From positions 1 through 8,866 of the forward strand of contig SHUN01000087.1 of the NCBI GenBank assembly GCA_009697495.1: 8,866 nt of DNA, given 5' to 3'. Position numbers and translations under genes: made by a program. This DNA is from Bryobacterales bacterium (GTDB lineage Bacteria > Acidobacteriota > Terriglobia > Bryobacterales > Bryobacteraceae). The notes under the pieces were generated by a model. It did no database searches. It worked only from the letters and a program-made list of their open reading frames with translations, and had not been told where the DNA came from. Positions 1-6,642 of the stretch are shown here, piece by piece (position 1 is the stretch's first letter; every line of letters starts with the position of its first letter).

Positions 1-5
1 ACCAT
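1..5 (-). CDS. Probable start of a third gene of the TIR operon, off the left edge
   Basis: Only the start codon and two further bases are visible. The support is the ribosome binding site: on the minus strand AAGGAGG (20-14) is followed after 8 nt by ATG at 5-3. This is the best Shine-Dalgarno/start combination in the left part of the window. It follows the ATPase gene in the same direction, 134 nt after its stop, so a third operon member is likely. Nothing can be said about its product. The alternative is a chance match inside an inverted repeat. Confidence 0.4.
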
Positions 6-93
6 TTGGGTGACCTCCTTGGGGCCGGTCCGCGAAGCTGAAATCTTCGCGGCACTACTGTTTTACCCCATGTTCTCGAGGTCACCAAATGGT
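1..93 (-). promoter_or_regulatory. Nested stem-loop leader that could mask a downstream start
   Basis: Positions 1-17 and 78-93 form a 16-bp inverted repeat with one bulged base (G10). Inside it, 20-24 pairs with 66-70, and 30-37 pairs perfectly with 45-52 around a 7-nt loop. Read as minus-strand RNA, this lies between the ATPase stop (140) and an ATG at 5-3. The 3' arm of the outer stem contains a strong Shine-Dalgarno (AAGGAGG, 20-14) and that ATG, so the folded form would bury the ribosome site. Pairing is read directly from the sequence; the regulatory role is inferred. A weak alternative is a promoter inside the element (TTGGTG 88-83, 17-nt spacer, TAAAAC 65-60), whose transcript would lack the masking arm. 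A mobile-element end cannot be excluded because the element touches the window edge. Confidence 0.5.
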
Positions 94-96
94 TCA

Positions 97-122
97 CCGC
101 GTTTCCGCCCGCAAACGCGGGC
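97..122. other. Two mutually exclusive small hairpins
   Basis: CCGCGTTT (97-104) pairs perfectly with AAACGCGG (113-120). Alternatively GCCCGC (107-112) pairs with GCGGGC (117-122) around an AAAC loop. The two share bases, so only one can form at a time. The element sits just after the ATPase stop codon on the minus strand. No T-run follows on that strand, so it is not a canonical intrinsic terminator. The CGCGG at 116-120 also matches CGCGG at 48-52 of the neighbouring stem-loop, so exchange of partners is possible on paper. Confidence 0.4.
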
Positions 123-139
123 ACGAAGCTGTGCATAGC

Positions 140-1765
140 TCAGGTGAAATCAAAAAGTATAAACAAAGGCGCACAAAGAGTCTTTACCAGGGAGGTCAGT
201 TCGGCTTCCCAACTACGCAGTCGAAACGTTACCGAGGAACTTACTTCATTCTCGGTACTTACTGCCCCGTTCCAGAAGCCCCATTCGAAGTTATCTGATG
301 CGCTGAGAACTCTGGAGTTTAAGCCGCTGTAAGAGATCGCAAGTTCGATCATGCAATGCGAATCCGCGCCAAGCGCCTTATAAAGTCTGGCGCAATGAGC
401 AATCTCCTCCGCTATGCGGTCAATACGGATATTTAAGTACAATTTGTTTTCAACGACCCGATCCTCTGAAAACGTCGAAATCGCGATAAAATCCCCGCTA
501 CTATGGATCGCCCAATACTGAAACGTTTTCTCTAGCGACATGGTCGCGACGATGCCGTCTTTTCTAGCCTTCGGCGTCAACTCCGGGTTGTTCTTGAATA
601 CCGTCCCAAGTGATTCCGGGAACAGTCTGACCACTGCTTTCTTAGCCGCCGAGAGCAACTCTAACTGTGTGAATTCTCCAACCACTGAACGGCAACCGTG
701 GCGAATTTCCATGTGGCCCGGACTTCCGCCTTCTCCGAAAAACGCTACTGCCCCCGCCCGCTGACGGTCCATCCATTCTTCATCAAGTTTTCGAGGCACG
801 CTCCTCATCGGCGATGGCAAGGACTCGCCCGCAAATGCCTTGTCCCAATCCAACCGTTCCGCAATCAGGCGAGCAAGCAGTTCGTATGCATGGCCCAGCG
901 ACGCGGGATCGGCTGAACCCTCTTCAATCGCCGGAAGTGTCTCCCCAAAGCTCCAATAGGGCACGTACGGAATACGCATTTTCTCAATCGCATCATTCGC
1001 CGATTTGTTATTGGGAAGCCAGTCAGCGTACAACTCCTTGAACTCGGCGGCGAATCGCCCCTTCCACTCCGCGGCCTTCTCATATTCAGTCCGGCTCTCA
1101 TCCCGAGCCGGCACCGGAAGCGCAAGCAGTCGTTGCCGGTCAACCGGCAGCCGCTGTTGATGCATTCTCGCCTGTTCTAGAATGCTCGCCGCCCCCTCCA
1201 TGCTGGAAGCGGTCGTCGTAAATAACAGTACCAAAACATCCGCAAGTTGAACCGTGCAAATGCCTCCAATATCCGTTACTCCGGTCCGGCTATCTATCAA
1301 AACATATTCGTACTCGCTGAGCCATTGATTCCGAAGCTCCTCGATGTACGATCCAAGAGCTCTATCCGCGAACAGCCGGTCAAAATCGATGCGATGCAAC
1401 CGCGAGCTATAGCCCGCTCCGCTCCGCCCGGCGGAAATCATCGAAACGCGTGCCCCATTCGCGCCAATTGGCACCGTCATGACGGCATCATGCCAGTCAA
1501 TCGGGCTGCCGTCCGCGTGACCCAGAATGAGGTCAACAATCCCCGGCTTATTGTCTCTGAGAGTAACTACTTCTGGAGCATGCTTGGCAAAGAATTTCTC
1601 CAGACCCGGCGCCTCCAGATCCCAATCCAATAACAAAACTGTTCGGTCCCACTTGGCAAGAAGCGCTCCAACGTTTGCCAAGGCCATGCTGCGCCCAACG
1701 CCGCCCTTGAAGGAATAAAACGTGTAGGCAATTCCCCGTTCTTGACCAATCGCTCCGTTGTTCAT
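140..1765 (-). CDS. KGGVGR-variant MinD/ParA-like ATPase, partner of TIR protein
   Basis: This 541-aa protein is probably a cytoplasmic P-loop NTPase acting with the TIR protein encoded just upstream. Residues about 11-305 show the SIMIBI/MinD fold: a deviant Walker A KGGVGRS (20-26), in which the usual second lysine is arginine (R25), a VLLLDWDLEAPGL segment (43-55), and a Walker B-like YVLIDSRTG (154-162). Residues about 345-541 form a separate domain I cannot name, ending in a hydrophobic FILFDF tail. The start was placed at 1765 because its ATG overlaps the TIR stop (ATGA). An upstream in-frame ATG at 1822 would add 19 residues lying inside the TIR gene. The KGGVGR variant is known from NTPases beside TIR and other effector domains in bacterial conflict loci. 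A regulatory or sensing role for this protein is inferred. The P-loop assignment is firm; the system role is not. Confidence 0.85.
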   Translation of the reverse strand: MNNGAIGQERGIAYTFYSFKGGVGRSMALANVGALLAKWDRTVLLLDWDLEAPGLEKFFAKHAPEVVTLRDNKPGIVDLILGHADGSPIDWHDAVMTVPIGANGARVSMISAGRSGAGYSSRLHRIDFDRLFADRALGSYIEELRNQWLSEYEYVLIDSRTGVTDIGGICTVQLADVLVLLFTTTASSMEGAASILEQARMHQQRLPVDRQRLLALPVPARDESRTEYEKAAEWKGRFAAEFKELYADWLPNNKSANDAIEKMRIPYVPYWSFGETLPAIEEGSADPASLGHAYELLARLIAERLDWDKAFAGESLPSPMRSVPRKLDEEWMDRQRAGAVAFFGEGGSPGHMEIRHGCRSVVGEFTQLELLSAAKKAVVRLFPESLGTVFKNNPELTPKARKDGIVATMSLEKTFQYWAIHSSGDFIAISTFSEDRVVENKLYLNIRIDRIAEEIAHCARLYKALGADSHCMIELAISYSGLNSRVLSASDNFEWGFWNGAVSTENEVSSSVTFRLRSWEAELTSLVKTLCAPLFILFDFT

Positions 1766-2355
1766 AATTTCGCCAACTCGATTCTCGGGCGATCGAGTCC
1801 ATGACCGGATACGACAGGCCAATTGTCTCTGAAGGACGGAGCGTTCCGAACCATTTGCGCAACGTCCGCGGAAAAGGATTTCAATATATCCTCAAGCTCC
1901 AGAGCTCTCGCGCTACTCCAAAATGCCGACAGCGTACTGTTGTACTTGGAAACGTCCGTCCACTGAATTGACTGCGCCTCCTGTGGGAAATGCTCCCCAT
2001 CGTGAAACTTCAATGGCGCGATCAATCGAGCGGTCTCGCCTTCTGCCAGCATCTTTTCACGGGCTTGAAAACTACGCCATTCAGAACAGCACCAGTCAGA
2101 TTGAAAGTACAGCGGCGACCAAACGCAAACCAAGCACTTGGAGCGGCGCAACGCCCGTTGCAGTGCCTCTGGCCACGGCTCGCCAAGCTCGATGCTTTCC
2201 TCATCCACAAACACCCGGGCTTCGGGGACGTTCAGTTCGTGGCTCAGATAAAACTTGAAGAGCGTCGATACTCGCCGAGTCCAGTCAATCGATAGGGCGT
2301 GCCGCTTATAGCTAAAGAAAACGTCGAACTCGTAGTCGGCGGCAGGTAAAGGCAT
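1762..2355 (-). CDS. TIR-domain protein, probable NAD-degrading effector
   Basis: This 197-aa protein is made almost entirely of a TIR domain and has no signal peptide or membrane segment, so it is probably cytoplasmic. The N-terminus carries the TIR box FDVFFSYKR (10-18). RVFVDEESIELGEPW (47-61) corresponds to the beta-B/BB-loop region. SDWCCSEW (86-93) carries the expected catalytic glutamate (E92). Many bacterial TIR domains cleave NAD+ or make cyclic ADP-ribose-type signals during phage defence; that activity is inferred here from family and the retained glutamate. ATG 2355 is the first usable start, since no ATG, GTG or TTG lies in frame between it and an upstream TGA. It has no clear Shine-Dalgarno. 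The stop overlaps the ATPase start by 4 nt, implying translational coupling. A non-enzymatic TIR scaffold is the alternative. Confidence 0.88.
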   Translation of the reverse strand: MPLPAADYEFDVFFSYKRHALSIDWTRRVSTLFKFYLSHELNVPEARVFVDEESIELGEPWPEALQRALRRSKCLVCVWSPLYFQSDWCCSEWRSFQAREKMLAEGETARLIAPLKFHDGEHFPQEAQSIQWTDVSKYNSTLSAFWSSARALELEDILKSFSADVAQMVRNAPSFRDNWPVVSGHGLDRPRIELAKL

Positions 2356-2382
2356 GGGCGTGTGGAATTTGTTTCTCGATCC

Positions 2383-2412
2383 ATGATAATCGCTCGTGGA
2401 TCAGACGCGCAA
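2383..2412 (-). promoter_or_regulatory. Possible sigma70-type promoter for the TIR-ATPase operon
   Basis: On the minus strand TTGCGC (2412-2407) is followed after 18 nt by TATCAT (2388-2383). The -10 matches TATAAT at 5 of 6 positions; the -35 matches only at 3. Transcription would start near 2376, about 20 nt before the TIR start codon. It is read by eye and is modest. The same bases hold GATAAT on the plus strand, but with no suitable -35. Confidence 0.3.
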
Positions 2413-2415
2413 AAC

Positions 2416-2433
2416 TTCCGGAAGCTGTTCCGG
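2416..2433. promoter_or_regulatory. TTCCGG inverted/direct repeat in the divergent intergenic region
   Basis: TTCCGGAAGCTGTTCCGG holds an 8-bp palindrome (TTCCGGAA, 2416-2423) and a CCGGAA / TTCCGG inverted repeat around GCTG (2418-2423 and 2428-2433). It lies between two divergent operons, upstream of the proposed TIR promoter and 26 nt before the PIG-L start. That placement suits an operator serving one or both directions. The symmetry is seen; protein binding is inferred. Confidence 0.35.
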
Positions 2434-2459
2434 CATTGACGCATCTAAACTAAAAGAAC

Positions 2460-4889
2460 ATGCGCCCCTTCCTCCTCGCCCTGCTCCTCACAACCCTCCA
2501 AGCCCAACCCAACCTCTCCGGCGCCGCCCCCCTCCGCCTCCAAATCGAAAAACTCAGCCGCCTCGGCAAAGTCCTCCACATCGCCGCCCACCCCGACGAC
2601 GAAAACACCGCCTTCCTCGCTTTCTCCGCCCGCGGCTCGCAATACCGCACCGCCTACCTGTCCCTCACGCGCGGCGAAGGCGGCCAAAATCTCATCGGTA
2701 GCGAACAGGGCGAATGGATGGGCCTCATCCGTACCCAGGAACTCCTCGCCGCCCGCCGCATCGATGGCGCCGAACAATATTTCACCCGCGCCATCGACTT
2801 CGGCTTCTCCAAAACCGCCGACGAAACCCTCACCAAATGGGACCGCGAAAAAATCCTCGGCGACGTCGTTTATCACATCCGCAAATTCCAGCCTGACATC
2901 ATCGTCCTCCGCTTTTCAGGCACCCCCCGCGACGGCCACGGCCAGCATCAAGCCTCCGCAATCCTCGCTAAAGAAGCCTTCATCGCCGCTTCCGATCCCG
3001 AAAAATTCCCGGGCCAAGGAAAGCCGTGGCAAACCAAGCGCCTCCTCCTCAACATCCCGGCCTTCACCCCCGCCATGGCCAAGGAAGCCGAAGCCAGTCC
3101 CAATAAACTCACCCTCAACGTCGGCATATATGACCCCGTCCTCGGCCAAAGCTTCGGCCAGATCGCCGGCATCAGCCGCAGCCAACACCGCTCCCAGGCG
3201 ATGGGTTGGCGTCAGGATCCCGGTCAAATGCGCGAATTCTTCCAGGTCGTCGCCGGAGCCCCGGCCGACAAAGATCTCATGGAAGGCATAGACACCACAT
3301 GGGCGCGAGTCCCAAACTCCAGCAAAGTGGCCGCATTACTCACACAAGCCAAACAACAACTCGATGACCGCGCCCCCGAAAAAATCGTCCCCATTCTCCT
3401 CGAAGCCCGCCGCGAACTCGCCAAACTCGATAGCCCCTACGCACTCGAAAAAGGAGCCGAAATAAACGAAGCCATCTTCCAAGCCGCCGGACTGTTCCTC
3501 GACGCCTCCGCCGCCAATTACCACGCCGTCATCGGCACACCCGTCAACGTCGCCCTCTCCGCCGTCAATCGTAGTTCACTCAACATCTCCCTGCAATCCG
3601 TCAACGGCGTCAACAAGCCCCTCCCTCCCGGCCAAACCGTTAGCGAAATAGTGAGCGTCAACATGCCCGCCGATCCCACCCAGCCCTACTGGCTCGCCCA
3701 GCCAAAGCGCGAAACCATGTACACCATCCCCAGCCGCCGCGCGCTCGAAAACCCTGACGGCCCAGCCGCGCTCTCCGCGCAATTCAACCTCACCATCAAC
3801 GGCGAACCACTCCAAATCACCCGCCCCATCCACCATCGCTACGTCGATCGCTCCTACGGCGAACTCACCCGCCCCCTCCTCGCCGTCCCTCCCGCCGTCA
3901 TCCGGATCGCCGAAAAGGCCATCCTTTTCCCCGACCGCAAACCCCGCGAAATCGCCGTCCAAATCACTCCCATGGCCCCCAACACAAAAGGCCATGCAAA
4001 ACTCATCCTTCCATCAGGCTGGTCCGTTAACCCCGCCTCCCGCGAATTCCAAGGCAACGACACCCTTAAATTTCAAGTCACCCCGCCGGCCAACGAGCAA
4101 ACCGCCACAATCAAAGCCGAAGTCACCGTCAATAACAAAACCTACGGCCTCTCCATGACCACCGTCGAATACCCCCACATCCCGCCCCAATCCGCCTTCA
4201 CTCCCGCCGAAGCCAAACTCATCCGCGCCAACGTCGAAACCACAGCAAAAAACATCGGCTACATCATGGGATCCGGCGACGAAGTCCCCCGCGCCCTTGA
4301 GCAACTCGGCTGCACCGTCACCCTCCTCACCAAAGAAGCCCTCGCCCAGGACGATCTCTCGAAATACCAGGCCATCGTCACCGGCGTCCGCGCCTTCAAC
4401 ACCCGCCCCGACGTCAGAGCCAACGCCCGCCGCCTCCACGAATACGCCCACAACGGCGGCACCCTCATCGTCCAATACAACGTCATGGAAGGCGGCTTCT
4501 TCGGAGGCGATCCCAAGCTGCTCGACAATCTCGGCCCCTACCCCATCACGCTCAGCAGCGGCCGTGTCACCGTCGAAGAATCCCCCGTCGAGTTCAACGC
4601 CACTCACACCCTGCTCTCCAAACCCAACAAAATCACCAACCGCGATTTCGAAGGCTGGGTCCAGGAGCGCGGCCTCTATTTCGCCAGCGCCTGGGACCCT
4701 AAATATGAAACACTCTTCCAAATGCACGATCCCGGCGAGGCTTCTCTAAAAGGCGGCACGCTCTTCACCAAATACGGCAAAGGCGTCTACATCTTCACGC
4801 CCTTAAGCTGGTTCCGCCAACTCCCCGCCGGCGTCCCCGGTGCCTATCGCATCTTCGCCAACTTCTTAAGCGCGGGGAACCCGCAATGA
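2460..4889 (+). CDS. Secreted PIG-L/LmbE-family deacetylase with C-terminal amidotransferase-like region
   Basis: This 809-aa protein has a short signal peptide (about 1-15, MRPFLLALLLTTLQA), so it acts outside the cytoplasm. The PIG-L/LmbE catalytic domain follows: AHPDDE (43-48, zinc ligands H44 and D47, probable base D46), LTRGEGGQN (69-77) and the HGQH motif (160-163, third ligand H163). SRSQHRSQ (239-246) is also typical of the family. Family members remove N-acetyl groups from amino-sugar-type substrates; the substrate here is unknown. Residues about 355-570 look like beta-rich domains. Residues about 595-680 (GYIMGSG, GVRAFNTR, GGTLIVQYN) resemble a class I glutamine-amidotransferase-like fold without a recognisable catalytic triad. 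Single-domain homologues such as MshB are near 300 aa, so this is a long multidomain form. An in-frame TAA three codons upstream fixes the start. It heads a five-gene operon, and its stop overlaps the next start. Confidence 0.9.
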   Translation: MRPFLLALLLTTLQAQPNLSGAAPLRLQIEKLSRLGKVLHIAAHPDDENTAFLAFSARGSQYRTAYLSLTRGEGGQNLIGSEQGEWMGLIRTQELLAARRIDGAEQYFTRAIDFGFSKTADETLTKWDREKILGDVVYHIRKFQPDIIVLRFSGTPRDGHGQHQASAILAKEAFIAASDPEKFPGQGKPWQTKRLLLNIPAFTPAMAKEAEASPNKLTLNVGIYDPVLGQSFGQIAGISRSQHRSQAMGWRQDPGQMREFFQVVAGAPADKDLMEGIDTTWARVPNSSKVAALLTQAKQQLDDRAPEKIVPILLEARRELAKLDSPYALEKGAEINEAIFQAAGLFLDASAANYHAVIGTPVNVALSAVNRSSLNISLQSVNGVNKPLPPGQTVSEIVSVNMPADPTQPYWLAQPKRETMYTIPSRRALENPDGPAALSAQFNLTINGEPLQITRPIHHRYVDRSYGELTRPLLAVPPAVIRIAEKAILFPDRKPREIAVQITPMAPNTKGHAKLILPSGWSVNPASREFQGNDTLKFQVTPPANEQTATIKAEVTVNNKTYGLSMTTVEYPHIPPQSAFTPAEAKLIRANVETTAKNIGYIMGSGDEVPRALEQLGCTVTLLTKEALAQDDLSKYQAIVTGVRAFNTRPDVRANARRLHEYAHNGGTLIVQYNVMEGGFFGGDPKLLDNLGPYPITLSSGRVTVEESPVEFNATHTLLSKPNKITNRDFEGWVQERGLYFASAWDPKYETLFQMHDPGEASLKGGTLFTKYGKGVYIFTPLSWFRQLPAGVPGAYRIFANFLSAGNPQ

Positions 4890-5014
4890 AACAAGTGATC
4901 GACGAACCCCCGCCCTTCCTCGGCTCCTGGCGCCGCATCTACATCCTCGTGATCCTCTATCTCGTCACCCTCATCACCGCATTCTGGTTCTTCGGAAAGG
5001 CCTGGTCGTCTTGA
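4886..5014 (+). CDS. 42-aa single-helix membrane protein between deacetylase and symporter
   Basis: This small gene encodes 42 residues: a short polar start (MKQVIDEPPPFLGSWRR), one strongly hydrophobic helix (about residues 18-36) and a short FGKAWSS tail. The W-R-R just before the helix favours a cytoplasmic N-terminus. Its ATG overlaps the deacetylase stop (ATGA), and its TGA overlaps the TTG start of the symporter (TTGA). A GGGGA lies 7 nt upstream of the start. Perfect packing between two certain genes and a clean membrane-helix pattern make it very likely real. Small partner proteins are known beside some sodium:solute symporters (DUF4212, DUF485 and YhdT types, mostly about 80-100 aa). 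I infer an analogous accessory role but cannot place it in those families. Confidence 0.75.
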   Translation: MKQVIDEPPPFLGSWRRIYILVILYLVTLITAFWFFGKAWSS

Positions 5015-6642
5015 GGCCGCTCGATTGGGCGGTGATGGTCCTCACCCTCACCGCCATCATCAGTTACGGCCTCTGGCGCGCACGCGGCGCAGCCACTACC
5101 GACTCCTATCTCCGCGCCGGCAAGACCATGCCCTGGTACGCCATGGCCCTCTCCATCATGGCCACCCAGGCCTCGGCCATTACCTTCATCTCCACCACCG
5201 GCCAGGGCTATGTCGACGGCATGCGCTTCGTGCAGTTCTACTTCGGTCTCCCCCTGGCCATGATCGTCGTCTGCCTCACCGCCGTCCCCATCTTCCATCG
5301 CGCCAATGTCTATACCGCCTACGAGTATCTCGAAAAGCGCTTCGACGCCAAAACCCGCACGCTCGTCAGTATCATCTTTCTCATTCAACGCGGCCTCGCC
5401 GTCGGCCTCGCCCTCGCCGCCCCCGCCATCGTGCTTACCGTGTTACTCGGATGGCCCGATCAGATCACGACATTAGTCATGGGAGTGATCGTCATCACTT
5501 ACACCGTCCTGGGCGGAGTCAAAGCCATCACCTGGACTGACTTCCAACAAATGCTCATCATGATGGCCGGTCTCGGAACCGCTCTCATCATGGCCATTAA
5601 CTTACTCCCGGAAGGCATCGGACTGACAGGCGCTCTCACCGTTGCCGGTGCCGCCGGTAAACTCAATCCCGTAACCACTGACTTCTCCTGGACCGACCGC
5701 TATAACATCTGGAGCGGCCTCTTCGGCGGCATGTTCCTCGCGCTTTCTTACTTCGGCTGCGATCAAAGCCAGGTCCAGCGCTACCTCACCGGAAGCTCCA
5801 TCACCCAAAGCCGCCTCAGCCTCCTATTTAACGCCGTCGCCAAAATCCCCATGCAGTTCCTCATTCTACTAACCGGTACCGTCGTTTTCGCCTTCTTCAC
5901 ATTCATTCAGCCGCCCCTCCTCTTCCACCCCGGCGACATGGCCAAATTGAAAGCCGATCCCGCCTATCCCGCCCTCCAACAGAAGTTCGACAACGCCTTC
6001 CGCCAGCGCCATGAATCCGCCGCCAAAATGGTCCACGGCGAGCCAACCCGCGAAGAATTCAAATCCGCGCAACGCGATATCGACGACACTCGCAAGCAGG
6101 CCGCCAAAATCACCGGAGGCAATGATACCAATTACATCTTCCTCCACTTTGTTACTAACTATCTTCCCCCCGGCATCGTTGGCCTCGTTATCGCCGCCAT
6201 CCTCGGCGCGGCTATGTCAGTTATCTCCGGCGAAGTCAATTCCCTCGCCACCGTTTCCGTCATCGATATCTACAAACGCCTCCTTCGCCCCGTAGCCGAA
6301 GACGGCCACTACTTATGGGTCTCCCGAGCCTTCACCGCGTTCTGGGGCGTCTATGCCGTAGTTACCGCTCAATTCGCCAAAAACCTCGGCTCCCTTGTCG
6401 AAGCCGTCAACTTACTCGGGTCTTTTTTCTATGGCGGCATCCTCGGCGTTTTCGCCCTCGCCATGTACTTCCCCAAGGTCGGGGCCAACGGCGCCTTCAT
6501 TGGCGTCCTCGCCGGCGAGGCCGCCATTTTCGCGCTCCACTTCACCGGTGCCGCGTCATTCCTGTGGTACAACGTCGCCGGCTGCATCGTCGTGATTCTC
6601 ACCGGAAACTTAGTCTCCCGCCTGACGGCACGCACACCATGA
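5011..6642 (+). CDS. Sodium:solute symporter (SSS family)
   Basis: This 543-aa inner-membrane transporter couples Na+ to solute uptake. Recognisable SSS landmarks are ATQASAITFISTTGQGYVDG (51-70, second helix), GGMFLALSYFGCDQSQVQRY (239-258), and AAMSVISGEVNSLATVSV (400-417), which contains the serines of the usual Na2 site region. Multiple further hydrophobic segments reach the C-terminus. A hydrophilic stretch of about 75 residues (300-375), rich in K, R, D and E, separates two helices. The substrate cannot be read from sequence; its place after a deacetylase suggests a sugar- or amine-type product. TTG at 5011 was chosen because it overlaps the preceding TGA and GAAAGG lies 10 nt upstream. 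GTG 5032 or ATG 5035 are possible, but they would cut into the first helix. The next gene overlaps by ATGA. Confidence 0.92.
   Translation: MRPLDWAVMVLTLTAIISYGLWRARGAATTDSYLRAGKTMPWYAMALSIMATQASAITFISTTGQGYVDGMRFVQFYFGLPLAMIVVCLTAVPIFHRANVYTAYEYLEKRFDAKTRTLVSIIFLIQRGLAVGLALAAPAIVLTVLLGWPDQITTLVMGVIVITYTVLGGVKAITWTDFQQMLIMMAGLGTALIMAINLLPEGIGLTGALTVAGAAGKLNPVTTDFSWTDRYNIWSGLFGGMFLALSYFGCDQSQVQRYLTGSSITQSRLSLLFNAVAKIPMQFLILLTGTVVFAFFTFIQPPLLFHPGDMAKLKADPAYPALQQKFDNAFRQRHESAAKMVHGEPTREEFKSAQRDIDDTRKQAAKITGGNDTNYIFLHFVTNYLPPGIVGLVIAAILGAAMSVISGEVNSLATVSVIDIYKRLLRPVAEDGHYLWVSRAFTAFWGVYAVVTAQFAKNLGSLVEAVNLLGSFFYGGILGVFALAMYFPKVGANGAFIGVLAGEAAIFALHFTGAASFLWYNVAGCIVVILTGNLVSRLTARTP

Noticed and set aside
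1..122. Retron-type msr-msd RNA or attC-like site
   Set aside because: The nested repeats are suggestive beside a TIR effector, but the structure is short for a retron RNA and no reverse transcriptase or integron recombinase is visible. A reverse transcriptase starting off the left edge would reopen this.
89..298. 69-aa plus-strand frame starting in the right arm of the inverted repeat, with GAGG 7 nt upstream
   Set aside because: It runs antisense into the 3' end of the ATPase gene, has low-complexity basic sequence with no recognisable domain, and its ribosome-site look is explained by the inverted repeat copying the opposite start.
1766..1822. Upstream in-frame ATG for the ATPase (19 extra residues)
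   Set aside because: It would overlap the TIR gene by 61 nt, while ATG 1765 forms a standard ATGA coupling and leaves the P-loop at the usual distance from the N-terminus.
2436..2441. TTGACG as -35 box of a plus-strand promoter for the deacetylase
   Set aside because: A -10 at normal spacing would fall on the start codon, so it cannot serve this gene unless the start is further downstream, which the signal peptide argues against.
2445..2876. 143-aa minus-strand open frame at the start of the deacetylase
   Set aside because: It is an antisense shadow of the signal peptide and catalytic domain, low in complexity and without motifs.
4014..4727. 237-aa minus-strand open frame
   Set aside because: It lies antisense within the certain deacetylase gene. 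Its glycine/valine/glutamate/alanine-rich composition is what C-ending codons give on the opposite strand.
6315..6638. Extended start of the RNase III-like gene inside the symporter
   Set aside because: The extension is an arginine-rich out-of-frame reading of the symporter; the ATG at 6639 with ATGA overlap is the sensible start.
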